Of a DNA stretch of 64,000 nt, positions 1 to 8,007 are shown piece after piece. This DNA comes from Betaproteobacteria bacterium (GTDB taxonomy: Bacteria; Pseudomonadota; Gammaproteobacteria; Burkholderiales; SG8-41). The notes under the pieces are model-generated. The model was not told the origin of the DNA. It made no database searches and saw only the letters and a program-made list of their open reading frames with translations. The translations under genes and the position numbers were made by a program. The DNA is taken from contig JACPTK010000033.1 of NCBI GenBank assembly GCA_016192825.1, positions 100,686-164,685 of the forward strand, given 5' to 3'. The first letter of the stretch is position 1. The number at the start of each line of letters is the position of its first letter.

Positions 1-1145
1 TTGGCCGTGACGACGGGATCCTCTCGCACCTCGACCTTGCGCGCCAGCGCGATCCGGGCCGGATCGTGGACGGCAGTTTCGGTAAACTGATCGATGAAGA
101 CGTCCCCTTCCAGCAGCAGCGTGGCCGCACAAAAGGGCAGATTCATCTGGGCGGATGTGAGCCCGACCGGCTCGTAACGCCAGCCGACGTGCTCTACGAC
201 CCGCCTCGACGCGTGGACGACGATGCGCTCGACGTCTTGCGGCTGAAACGGCCGCCTCGAGCGAAGCGCCCGAATCGCGTCCAACGCCGTGTGGGTACTC
301 GCCGCGCTCGCATAGAATTTCAAGGACGTGCGCATCGTCTCGAAATCCCGCCCCAGCCCCTTGCGCAATTCTTCCAGATCAAACTCGTCGCGGGAACCGG
401 AGAAAGTGGTACAAAAGCCGCCATACTCGCTTTCGAACAGGTTCTCGATCCCGGTGTATCCGGCCTCCGCCAGGAATGCCGCATACAAGCCGCTCTGCGC
501 CCCCCGGCCTGCATGCATGCGCTTGACCATCGCTCCATACTGGGCAGCCATCAATCCGGCCGCCTGTGTGCCCGCGATCCCCAGCGCGTGCACCGTCTGC
601 TCGGGCGTCAATCGCAGGGCGGCTGCCGTGGCCGCCGCGCCGGAAAACGCGGCCAGGACCCCCGAGTGCCAGCCCCGACCCGCGAATCCCTGCCCCATGC
701 ACAACCCCACGCGCGGAGCGGTCTCGAAAGCTGCCACCGCGGAAGCGATGAACGCCTTGCCCGTCATGCCGGGCCTGATTTCGGCCGCGGCGATCAACGC
801 CGGCAGCGAACCGCTGCCGGTATGCACGCTGCCGCGCGCATGCGCGTCATCGAGCTCGAATCCCTGGATCATGCTCCCGTTGACGAGCGCGGCATGGGGC
901 GCCGACAGGCGCTGACTCGTCCCCCATACGCCGCATTCCGTCGAACGATCCAGCCTAGCCAGCGTGTCGAGCAAAATCCGGCTGTGCCGAGGCACGGAGC
1001 CAAATATGCCGCATCCGAGCGAGTCCAGTATCAAGAGCTTAACCCGGCTGACGACTTCAGCGGGGATCCTCTCATAGCGCAACCCGGCGATGAACGAAGC
1101 CAGGCAACGGGTATAGGGATTGCTGTCGGTCTGCTCGGTGTTCAT
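1..1145 (-). CDS. MmgE/PrpD family protein, C-terminus cut by window edge
   Basis: The reading frame starts at ATG 1145 and stays open to the left edge, giving 381 codons of a protein that is usually about 450-480 aa. The N-terminal helical part carries the family landmarks: LILDSLGCG near residue 30, FELDD followed by VHTGS near 95-107, GWHSG near 165 and VKRMHAGRGAQSG near 210. Family members known from elsewhere are 2-methylcitrate dehydratase (PrpD), cis-aconitate decarboxylase and iminodisuccinate epimerase, all acting on branched carboxylates in the cytoplasm; the substrate here is unknown. Its closest relative in the window is the protein at 6477, with which it shares the FESEYGGFCTTFS segment. 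It is the last visible gene of the leftward series beginning with the PrpF-like gene, 47 bp behind its neighbour. Confidence 0.9.
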   Translation of the reverse strand, partial: MNTEQTDSNPYTRCLASFIAGLRYERIPAEVVSRVKLLILDSLGCGIFGSVPRHSRILLDTLARLDRSTECGVWGTSQRLSAPHAALVNGSMIQGFELDDAHARGSVHTGSGSLPALIAAAEIRPGMTGKAFIASAVAAFETAPRVGLCMGQGFAGRGWHSGVLAAFSGAAATAAALRLTPEQTVHALGIAGTQAAGLMAAQYGAMVKRMHAGRGAQSGLYAAFLAEAGYTGIENLFESEYGGFCTTFSGSRDEFDLEELRKGLGRDFETMRTSLKFYASAASTHTALDAIRALRSRRPFQPQDVERIVVHASRRVVEHVGWRYEPVGLTSAQMNLPFCAATLLLEGDVFIDQFTETAVHDPARIALARKVEVREDPVVTA

Positions 1146-1192
1146 AGGGTCTCGCAGCGCGCTCCGTATTTCGCCTTCGCCGACTTCCCACA

Positions 1193-2557
1193 CTACTTCT
1201 GCAGCAGTGACACGAGCGGCCGTATCGATTTGAGTCGTTCCAGGTCGGAAATCTGCTCCATGAGTCGCTCGACCTGATCCCCGGCAATCGAAGTGCCCGC
1301 CAATCTGCGGAATTTCCCGTCTATGACCTCCTGGCTGAATGGCAGGGTCTCGGATCCTCGCGCGTCCACCTGCTCCCCTTCAAGGACGCGCCCGCCGCTC
1401 AGCACGATCTGCACGCGCGTCATGCGCGGCTTGGATTCGACGTTCAGCGCATAGGGCTCGAGCTTGTCCGCGACGGACAGCACGTCGGGATCCCGCCAGA
1501 TCTCGGGATCAATGTACATCTCAAGATCATTGCTCCCCTTCACCAGCCTCACGCCGAGGCTGTAGCCGAGGCTGGCTTGCGCGCTGATCACGTCGTGGGG
1601 CCTGGAAATCGACGTCACATGCATGACGGAAAGCTCCCGCATGCCGACCCTGATCTTCCGGACGTCTTTGAAATCGAATGGCTGCTTTTTCAGGATGTCG
1701 TTTACGATGTCCAGCGCGTTGTGGCAGGAACCAATGGTCGGATAGATCCGGAACCGGCACTGTGTGATGCAGTAAGGTTTGCCCAAGTCCTTGAACAGCA
1801 GTTCCGCGTCCGATTCCCCGCCTCCAAACGAGGCAAATATGCCGCGTTGGCCCTCAAAGACGCTCAGCGGTCCGGTCAGTCCCTCCCGCGCCATGAATGC
1901 CGCCTGTATGCCGCTTCGAGCCGCCATGGCACCGTGAATTCGCTTGACCTCGCCCCCGGCCTGGTCATATTCCAGGATCGCCGAAGCGTGGCTGCCGGCA
2001 ATGGCAAACGAATGCGCCAACTGCTCCTCGTCAAGTCCGAGCAGTTTGCCCGCCGCAGCTGCGGCGCTAAACGGGCCAAAAACGCCTTGGGGGTGGAAGT
2101 GGCGCTTGAAGACGGGCCCGAACAGCGCCGCGCCGAGCCGTCCCTGAACTTCGTAGCCCGCGACCATGGCGGCGATGATTTCCCGACCGCCGGCGTCCAG
2201 CTTTTCCCCCAGCGCCTGCACCGTCGGAATGACGATTACGCCGGTATGAGCGCTGCCAAAGGAGCCATGGTGCTGTAATTCGCAGCTATAGCTGAACGTG
2301 GAGTTGAGGTACGCGGCGTACGGCGCGGACAGGCGATCCCCATGGTAGGCGACCGTGGCTTCCGGGGTTCCGCCCATCGAACGCACGTAGCGGTACACCG
2401 GTTGAACCCAAGGCAAGGTGGCTCCTCGGATTTCCACGCCCAGCGTGTCCAACAGGCAGCGCTTCGCCTGTTGCACGACCTCCGCCGCAAGCTCCTCGTA
2501 ACGCAGCCCGACCACCCATTTGGCCAAGCGGCGGGCGACTGGTTCCCCGGCCTTCAT
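1193..2557 (-). CDS. MmgE/PrpD family protein with altered acidic motif
   Basis: A 454-aa protein from ATG 2557; an in-frame GTG at 2575 is an alternative, and neither start has a clear ribosome site. It has the family fold signatures CLLDTLGVEIRG at the N-terminus, HPQGVFGPFSAAAAAG in the middle and GGEVKRIHGAMAARSG around the conserved Lys. The usual pair of aspartates in the (H/F)xLDD loop is missing: the equivalent stretch reads CELQHHGSFGSAHTG. This form resembles the protein at 29049 in its GxVKRIH segment, so the two may belong to one subfamily. It lies 79 bp after the SDR gene and 47 bp before the next MmgE/PrpD gene in one leftward operon. A dehydratase, decarboxylase or epimerase role is possible; substrate unknown. 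Confidence 0.88.
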   Translation of the reverse strand: MKAGEPVARRLAKWVVGLRYEELAAEVVQQAKRCLLDTLGVEIRGATLPWVQPVYRYVRSMGGTPEATVAYHGDRLSAPYAAYLNSTFSYSCELQHHGSFGSAHTGVIVIPTVQALGEKLDAGGREIIAAMVAGYEVQGRLGAALFGPVFKRHFHPQGVFGPFSAAAAAGKLLGLDEEQLAHSFAIAGSHASAILEYDQAGGEVKRIHGAMAARSGIQAAFMAREGLTGPLSVFEGQRGIFASFGGGESDAELLFKDLGKPYCITQCRFRIYPTIGSCHNALDIVNDILKKQPFDFKDVRKIRVGMRELSVMHVTSISRPHDVISAQASLGYSLGVRLVKGSNDLEMYIDPEIWRDPDVLSVADKLEPYALNVESKPRMTRVQIVLSGGRVLEGEQVDARGSETLPFSQEVIDGKFRRLAGTSIAGDQVERLMEQISDLERLKSIRPLVSLLQK

Positions 2558-2636
2558 GTGTCGCTGGTCGACCACGCACGTGGCACACGCCTCGATGGCG
2601 GGACAGGATCATCGGCGCATTTGAACGCAACGCGGC

Positions 2637-3425
2637 TCACGGCATCGCAAATCCGCCATTGACGCTCACAACCTGTCCGGTAATCCAGGATGCGTTTTCG
2701 CTCGCAAGAAAGGCGATTGCCCACGCGATGTCGTCCGGTTCGCCCAGCCTCCCGGTCGGATACATTCTCAACACGGTCTGCACGCGACGTTGATACCGCT
2801 CCTCGCCCATCTGGGCGCGCATTTGCGCCTCTCGTTCCTGCCGCAATTCCGTGTTTGTCGCGCCTGGAGAAACGACGTTGAGCGTGACGCCGCTCTTGCC
2901 CACCTCCTGCGCCACGGACTTCACGAGAGCGATCACACCGGCCTTGGCCGCGGCGTAATACGACAGGCGAGCCTGTCCAAGCCGGGCGGAATCGGATGCC
3001 AGGCATACCACGCGTCCGTAACGCCTCGACACCATGCCCGGAAGAACCTTGTGCAGGCACAACATCGGCGCGTGCAGGCATACGTCGATCATGCGGCGCC
3101 AATCCGATGGCCCCGAATCCAGAAACAGCTTGTCGTCGGCGATGGCCGCACTGCTGATCAGTATATCGACCGGTCCCAGCGATTCGATCACCCGAGTCAC
3201 CGCGGCGTCGACATCCTGCTCCGAAGTGATGTCGGCCTTCAGACCGACGGCCTTAGCGCCCGACTCGGCGGAAAGCTTACGGGCCGAGTCCTGCACAAGG
3301 TCGCCCTTGATATCGAGCAGGGCCACCCGAGCACCGCCTTCGGCAAGCATCTTTGCGGTTGCGTAGCCGATTCCGCGTGCGCCGCCCGTAATGAGCGCCG
3401 TTTTCCCATCAAATCGCAGTTCCAT
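2637..3425 (-). CDS. SDR family NAD(P)-dependent oxidoreductase
   Basis: A classical short-chain dehydrogenase of 262 aa. The nucleotide-binding glycine motif TGGARGIG is at residues 14-21, an Asp (LLDIKGD) follows beta-2 and argues for NAD(H) preference, SSAAI replaces the NNAG motif, and the catalytic YYAAAK lies near residue 155 after the Ser-containing ASDSARLG strand. The C-terminal TGQVVSVNGGFAMP is typical of FabG-like members. An AAAGG-type ribosome site precedes the ATG. The gene is second in the leftward operon after the PrpF-like gene (54 bp gap), so it probably oxidises or reduces a hydroxy/keto acid of the same pathway. Substrate not predictable. Confidence 0.9.
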   Translation of the reverse strand: MELRFDGKTALITGGARGIGYATAKMLAEGGARVALLDIKGDLVQDSARKLSAESGAKAVGLKADITSEQDVDAAVTRVIESLGPVDILISSAAIADDKLFLDSGPSDWRRMIDVCLHAPMLCLHKVLPGMVSRRYGRVVCLASDSARLGQARLSYYAAAKAGVIALVKSVAQEVGKSGVTLNVVSPGATNTELRQEREAQMRAQMGEERYQRRVQTVLRMYPTGRLGEPDDIAWAIAFLASENASWITGQVVSVNGGFAMP

Positions 3426-3479
3426 CCCGATGCCTTTCCCGCCGAATATGAATTCCGCTCAGCCGCCGGCGCGCGCCGC

Positions 3480-4676
3480 TCACGCCGCCCGCCGCCCGCC
3501 GTCGCCGGCCATCCGCCATCCAGGGAGCCTGGAGGCACGCACCAGCACGGACCCCTCGAACATGCGCCGTTGCGTGCGATACACGGCGCCCTGTTCCGCG
3601 TGCCATTGCCCGTTCACCTGGCGCACGGTTGAGCCGACGGTCAGGACTCCGGACGGCATCGCGATTCTCAAGCCGCAGTCGGGATCCGATGTGCCTCGGG
3701 TAACCGCGTGGACCACGCTGCCCTGGATTCGCGCTGCCACAGCCAGGCACACCGTGCACGTGAGCGGCAGCGCGCGATGCGGCTGACCGTTGGACAGCAT
3801 GCGGGCCGTGAGATCCACCTGCGCCGCCCGGGTCGCGTCGCCCGACAGCGACCGCGAGTCCTGCGCCGCCGACACGAAGCCCACAAACGGCACGCTCGGC
3901 TTCATTGCAGCCTCGTTCTCGTTCGCCGCAATCCCCATCGCCACGGACGCGGCCAGGCGTATCGCGCCAAGCCGGCTCATCGCGCCGGCGTTTTGCTCGA
4001 GCTCTTCCGGCATCTCCGTGCCCGTGAGCCCCGCATCGGCCGCGTTCACGAACACGCATGCGTTCGCGGCGTCGATCATGGAACAGCGGACGCGGCCGAC
4101 CCCCGGCACATCGAGCGTATTGATGACGTCTCCCGCAGGAAGCAGCCTGCCCGTAGTCGCGCCGCCCGGCTCGCGAAACTCGAGCTTCACGGCCGCCCCG
4201 GTTCCCGCGACGCCGGGAATGGCGAGATCGCCGTCGACTGCCGCCACGCCATCCTCGACCGGGAACCGGGCGTGGATGCGCTTGCCGGTATTAGTGCTGT
4301 GGATACGGACCAGGGCCTCGTTGCCTGCCACCTTGACCATGCCCTCATCCACCGCGAACGGTCCGATTGCGGAGGACATGTTTCCGCACATTGTCGTGTA
4401 ATCGACCCTTGCGTCCTTGATCAACACCTGCGCGAACGTGTAGTCGACATCCGCATCCGGGCGGGTCGACGGCCCCACCACGCAAACCTTCGACAGCGAC
4501 GAAAGCCCGCCCCCCATGCCGTCCAGCTGGCGCCCGTAAGGATCCGGGCTCCCGATCGCCGCGCGGAAAACGTCGTCCCACACCGATCGATCTGCCGGCA
4601 GGTGCCGCTGATCGAACACGACCGCGTTACTGGTGCCGCCGCGGATGAAAGCCGCCGGAATCTTGATTTGGCGCAT
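3480..4676 (-). CDS. PrpF-family isomerase (DUF453)
   Basis: A 398-aa protein of the PrpF/4-oxalomesaconate tautomerase family, which moves double bonds in unsaturated tricarboxylates such as 2-methylaconitate. The N-terminus reads RQIKIPAAFIRGGTSNAV, the family's GGTS signature with Asn where Lys is common. YTTMCGNMSSAIGPFAVDEG near residue 100 carries the conserved active-site Cys. The start at ATG 4676 is favoured over an upstream in-frame codon at 4730 because AAGGA sits about nine bases ahead and the protein then begins at the conserved MRQIKIP. It heads the leftward operon 4676-1 and is divergent from the TcuA-like gene, with a palindrome between them. Pairing with MmgE/PrpD enzymes parallels AcnD/PrpF/PrpD methylcitrate systems, but here no 2-methylcitrate synthase is present. 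Confidence 0.9.
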   Translation of the reverse strand: MRQIKIPAAFIRGGTSNAVVFDQRHLPADRSVWDDVFRAAIGSPDPYGRQLDGMGGGLSSLSKVCVVGPSTRPDADVDYTFAQVLIKDARVDYTTMCGNMSSAIGPFAVDEGMVKVAGNEALVRIHSTNTGKRIHARFPVEDGVAAVDGDLAIPGVAGTGAAVKLEFREPGGATTGRLLPAGDVINTLDVPGVGRVRCSMIDAANACVFVNAADAGLTGTEMPEELEQNAGAMSRLGAIRLAASVAMGIAANENEAAMKPSVPFVGFVSAAQDSRSLSGDATRAAQVDLTARMLSNGQPHRALPLTCTVCLAVAARIQGSVVHAVTRGTSDPDCGLRIAMPSGVLTVGSTVRQVNGQWHAEQGAVYRTQRRMFEGSVLVRASRLPGWRMAGDGGRRAA

Positions 4677-4760
4677 AGTCCCTGGTCCTTGCCCGCGTGA
4701 AGTCCGAAAACAAACCCTATGGGCGCACATGATACCCGGTCGCGTGCGGTGACAGCACGG

Positions 4761-4777
4761 GTTCTATTCATTGGAAC
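4761..4777. promoter_or_regulatory. Putative IclR operator 1 (GTTCTATTCATTGGAAC)
   Basis: A 17-bp palindrome in the PrpF-like / TcuA-like divergent region; the outer bases GTTC and GGAAC match the other four sites. A leftward -10 (TATCAT, 4734-4729) lies 26 bases to its left with no convincing -35, so the palindrome would touch the missing -35, as in an activator-dependent promoter. To its right a GTCCAAA element and a rightward promoter follow. Assignment to the IclR protein at 28130 is inference. Confidence 0.7.
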
Positions 4778-4791
4778 CGGGTCCAAAGCCA

Positions 4792-4820
4792 TTGCCCGGC
4801 GCGGCTTTTTTGCGTAGAGT
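4792..4820 (+). promoter_or_regulatory. Rightward sigma70-type promoter for the TcuA-like gene
   Basis: TTGCCC (4792-4797), a 17-base spacer and TAGAGT (4815-4820). The same operator, GTCCAAA and TAGAGT arrangement recurs before the Bug gene at 9704; in both cases 37 bases separate the palindrome from the -10. Confidence 0.5.
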
Positions 4821-4881
4821 GTTCGCCACCGCAAGTCAAGCTCGACCAACTGCATTTCCCGGCGGATAGTCAGCCCCATTC

Positions 4882-6372
4882 ATGGACAGTCCAGAATACG
4901 ACGTGATCGTCGTCGGCGGCGGCAATGCCGGCCTCTGCGCCGCCCTGTCTGCGCGCGAGCACGCCGCCCGGGTTGCGGTACTGGAGCGCTCGCCGGAGGA
5001 GGAACGCGGGGGCAACAGCGCGTTCACCGCGGGCACCATGCGGGCCGTCTACTCCGGCCTCGAGGATATCCGCCAGCTCGTCCCCGACCTGAGCGAGGCG
5101 GAAATCGCGGAAACCGACTTCTCGAGCTACACCGCCGACCAGTTCTTCGACGACATGGCCCGGATCACGCGGTACCGCACCAACCCGGACTTGTGCGAAG
5201 CACTCGTCACGCGCAGCAACGAGGCCCTGCACTGGCTGCGCCGTCAGGGTGTGCGCTTCATACCGGTCTACGGCGCGCAGTCCTTCAAGGTCGGCGCCAA
5301 GCGAAAATTCTGGGGCGGCGTGACGGTCGGCGCGGTGGGCGGCGGAATCGGATTGGTCGATTCCCTGCACGCGGCCGCGGCGCGCGCGGGCATAGCGGTT
5401 TTTTACGAAGCCGAGGCGCGCCGCCTGCTGCAAAGCGACCGCGTGGTGCGGGGCGTCGAGGCCGATGTCGCCGGGAAAACGACCACTTTACGCGCCGGCG
5501 CGGTCGTGCTGGCGAGCGGGGGCTTTCAGGCGAACGCGGAGTGGCGCACACGCTATCTCGGTCCCGGCTGGGATCTCGCCAAGGTGCGGGGGACGCGCTT
5601 CAACACCGGCGGCGGCATTCGCATGGCGCTCGAGGTCGGCGCCCAGTCCTACGGCAACTGGTCGGGCTGTCACGCGACGGAATGGGACATGCATGCGCCG
5701 GACTACGGCGACCGCACGGTGGGCGATCGGTTCCAGAAGCACAGCTACCCGTTCAGCGTGATGGTGAACAACGAGGGCCGGCGCTTCGTGGACGAGGGCG
5801 CGGACTTCCGGAACTACACCTACGCGAAGTACGGCCGGACCATACTGAGCCAGCCGGGCCAGGTCGCGTGGCAGATTTTCGATTCCAAGGTGCTTCACCT
5901 GCAGCGCGAGGAGTACCACATCAAGGGTGCGACGAAGCTGAAGGCGGCCACGCTCGAGGCGCTCGTCGCACGGATGGAGGGTGTCGACGGAAGGCAGGCG
6001 CTGCAAACGATATGCGAATACAACGCGGCGGTGAAAAAGCAGATTCCATTCGACCCGAACGTGCTCGACGGGCGCGGGACCGACGGCCTGGCGGTCCCGA
6101 AGTCCAACTGGGCCAACACCATCGAGGATGGGCCGTTCGAGGCATACGGCGTCACCTGCGGCATCACCTTCACGTTCGGCGGCGTGAAGATCAATCCGGA
6201 GGCGCAGGTCCTCGACATGGCCGACCGCCCGCTCCGCGGGCTGTATGCGGCGGGCGAAATGGCGGCGGGCGTGTTCTACTTCAATTATCCCGGCAGCAGC
6301 GGGCTGACCTGTGGCACGGTATTCGGACGCATCGCCGGGCGTAACGCGGCCGCCCTGGCCAAAGCCAACTGA
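4882..6372 (+). CDS. TcuA-like FAD-dependent tricarballylate dehydrogenase
   Basis: A 496-aa flavoprotein of the fumarate reductase/succinate dehydrogenase flavoprotein superfamily. The N-terminal dinucleotide-binding motif is VIVVGGGNAGLCAALSA (about residues 8-24), followed by ERGGNSAFTAG, and the C-terminal part has ITFTFGGVKINPEAQV and GLYAAGEMAAGVFYFNYPG, the FAD-closing region typical of TcuA. In Salmonella TcuA oxidises tricarballylate to cis-aconitate; the substrate here may differ. A second copy lies at 54567. The gene begins a rightward unit with the MmgE/PrpD gene at 6477 and is divergent from the PrpF-like gene. No TcuB electron-transfer partner or TcuC permease is visible. The first Met is well placed for the Rossmann motif, though its ribosome site is weak. 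Confidence 0.85.
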   Translation: MDSPEYDVIVVGGGNAGLCAALSAREHAARVAVLERSPEEERGGNSAFTAGTMRAVYSGLEDIRQLVPDLSEAEIAETDFSSYTADQFFDDMARITRYRTNPDLCEALVTRSNEALHWLRRQGVRFIPVYGAQSFKVGAKRKFWGGVTVGAVGGGIGLVDSLHAAAARAGIAVFYEAEARRLLQSDRVVRGVEADVAGKTTTLRAGAVVLASGGFQANAEWRTRYLGPGWDLAKVRGTRFNTGGGIRMALEVGAQSYGNWSGCHATEWDMHAPDYGDRTVGDRFQKHSYPFSVMVNNEGRRFVDEGADFRNYTYAKYGRTILSQPGQVAWQIFDSKVLHLQREEYHIKGATKLKAATLEALVARMEGVDGRQALQTICEYNAAVKKQIPFDPNVLDGRGTDGLAVPKSNWANTIEDGPFEAYGVTCGITFTFGGVKINPEAQVLDMADRPLRGLYAAGEMAAGVFYFNYPGSSGLTCGTVFGRIAGRNAAALAKAN

Positions 6373-6394
6373 AATAACGGGACACCACTCCGCT

Positions 6395-6429
6395 AGGAGC
6401 TTGTCGGACTTACGATGTGACAAGCTCCT
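6395..6429. repeat. Perfect 11-bp inverted repeat with 13-nt loop
   Basis: AGGAGCTTGTC (6395-6405) is the exact reverse complement of GACAAGCTCCT (6419-6429). It lies between the TcuA-like stop and the MmgE/PrpD start at 6477. There is no T-run after it, so it is not an obvious intrinsic terminator; an mRNA processing/stability hairpin, an attenuator or a REP-like element are all possible. Confidence 0.65.
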
Positions 6430-6476
6430 CAGCACACAGCGATATTTTCATCCAATTACGTCAGGAGACCACAGTC

Positions 6477-7904
6477 ATGGCACAAGCAGCGACGGCCGAA
6501 AAGCACGGCGACTATCAGACGCTTCAGGCGGAAAACCGCTACACGCGCAGAATCGCGCAATTCGTATCAGGACTCAGCTACGAGAAGATACCCGCTGACG
6601 TCCGCCAGCGCGTCAAGCTGCTGATACTCGATTCGCTCGGATGCGGCATTTACGGCTCCGTCAAGGAGCACAGCAAGCTGGCCATCAAGGGCATCGCCAC
6701 GATGGACAACAGCAGCCACTGCGGCATCTGGGGCACCGACCAGCGCGTGTCGGCACCCCATGCGGCGCTGCTCAATGGCACCCTCGTTCAGGGTTTCGAA
6801 CTCGATGACATCCACCGCAAGGGCGCGATGCACGTCGGATCGACCACCCTTCCCGCCATCGTCGCGCTGGCCGAGATGCGCGGCGGAATGGCGGGAAAGC
6901 GCTTCCTGACAGCGGCGGTTGCGGGCTATGAGATCGGGCCTCGCGTCGGAATGTGCATGGGCCCCAATCACCTGGGCCAGGGCTGGCACTCCGGCGCGAC
7001 CGTGGGCGCGTTCGCTGGCGCCGCCTCGACGGCCGCAGCGCTCGGCTTGTCGGAGGAACGCACCATCGACGCGCTGGGCATCGCCGGCACCCTGACTTCC
7101 GGCATCATGGCGGTACAGTACGGCGCCATGGTGAAGAGGATGAATCACGGCCGCTCCGCGCAAAACGGGCTTTACGCCGGCATGCTGGCGAGCGTCGGCT
7201 ACACCGGGATCAAGAACGTCTTCGAGAGCGAATACGGCGGTTTCTGCACGACGTTCTCCCGCCAGCGCGAATGGATCAAGTGGGAGGAACTCACGAAGGG
7301 ACTCGGGGAACACTGGGAAACCATGTACGATTCGCTCAAGTTCTACTCGGCCGCCGCGAGCAATCACACCACGCTGGACGCGATCCGCATCATGCGCGAT
7401 CGCAAGCCTTTCACCGCAGACGAGGTCGAGAAGGTGGTCGTTCACGGCTCGCAGGTCACCAAGGACCATGTCTTCTGGAAATACGAGCCCTCCGGCTCGA
7501 CCAACATGCAGTTCTGCATGCCTTATGTCGTCGCCACCCTGCTCATCGAGGGGGACTTCTTCGTCGATCAGTGCACCGAAGACAAGATGGCCGACCCGCA
7601 GCGCATCGCCCACTCGCGCAAAGTGGAATTCATCGCCGAGCCCGAGATCACCAAGATGGGGCAGCGCTACTACGTCCGGGTCGAGATTTTCCTGAAGGAC
7701 GGGACCCGCATGGAGGAGACGGTCGAGGCGCAGCGCGGAAGCGAATCGAAGTTCGCGACAGAGGCGCAGGTCGTCGAGAAGTTCGAGAAGCTCGTCAAGC
7801 ACGTCTTTCCCGGCCAGCAGGTGGCGGCGATACGCGACGCCGTTCTGGGGCTCGAGAAACTGGACGACGCGTCGAAGCTCGCGAAGCTGCTCGTCAAGGC
7901 GTAA
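6477..7904 (+). CDS. MmgE/PrpD family protein
   Basis: A 475-aa protein from ATG 6477, chosen because AGGAG (6463-6467) stands nine bases upstream; an in-frame codon 60 bases earlier has no such site. Landmarks are LILDSLGCGIYGSVKEHS, VQGFELDDIH followed by MHVGSTTLP (His-Val in place of the usual His-Pro), GWHSGATVGAF and MVKRMNHGRSAQNG around the conserved Lys. It is closest to the truncated paralogue at the left window edge, which stands in the divergent operon, so the palindrome at 4761 may control two copies of the same subfamily. A carboxylate dehydratase, decarboxylase or epimerase is likely; substrate unknown. A hairpin separates it from the TcuA-like gene, and it ends 103 bp before a convergent MmgE/PrpD gene. 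Confidence 0.92.
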   Translation: MAQAATAEKHGDYQTLQAENRYTRRIAQFVSGLSYEKIPADVRQRVKLLILDSLGCGIYGSVKEHSKLAIKGIATMDNSSHCGIWGTDQRVSAPHAALLNGTLVQGFELDDIHRKGAMHVGSTTLPAIVALAEMRGGMAGKRFLTAAVAGYEIGPRVGMCMGPNHLGQGWHSGATVGAFAGAASTAAALGLSEERTIDALGIAGTLTSGIMAVQYGAMVKRMNHGRSAQNGLYAGMLASVGYTGIKNVFESEYGGFCTTFSRQREWIKWEELTKGLGEHWETMYDSLKFYSAAASNHTTLDAIRIMRDRKPFTADEVEKVVVHGSQVTKDHVFWKYEPSGSTNMQFCMPYVVATLLIEGDFFVDQCTEDKMADPQRIAHSRKVEFIAEPEITKMGQRYYVRVEIFLKDGTRMEETVEAQRGSESKFATEAQVVEKFEKLVKHVFPGQQVAAIRDAVLGLEKLDDASKLAKLLVKA

Positions 7905-8007
7905 GCCAACCGGAGCACGCCTGCCGGGCAAGCTCCGCGCGCTGGTGGTGACCCGCCTGAAACGCCTGTCCGGCGCGCTGGCGCATTGACTCCGGCCGGT
8001 CCGGCAA

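Noticed and set aside
66..1277. Long plus-strand open frame opposite the truncated MmgE/PrpD gene
   Set aside because: No family pattern and Arg/Pro-rich composition; it is the antisense shadow of a high-GC gene.
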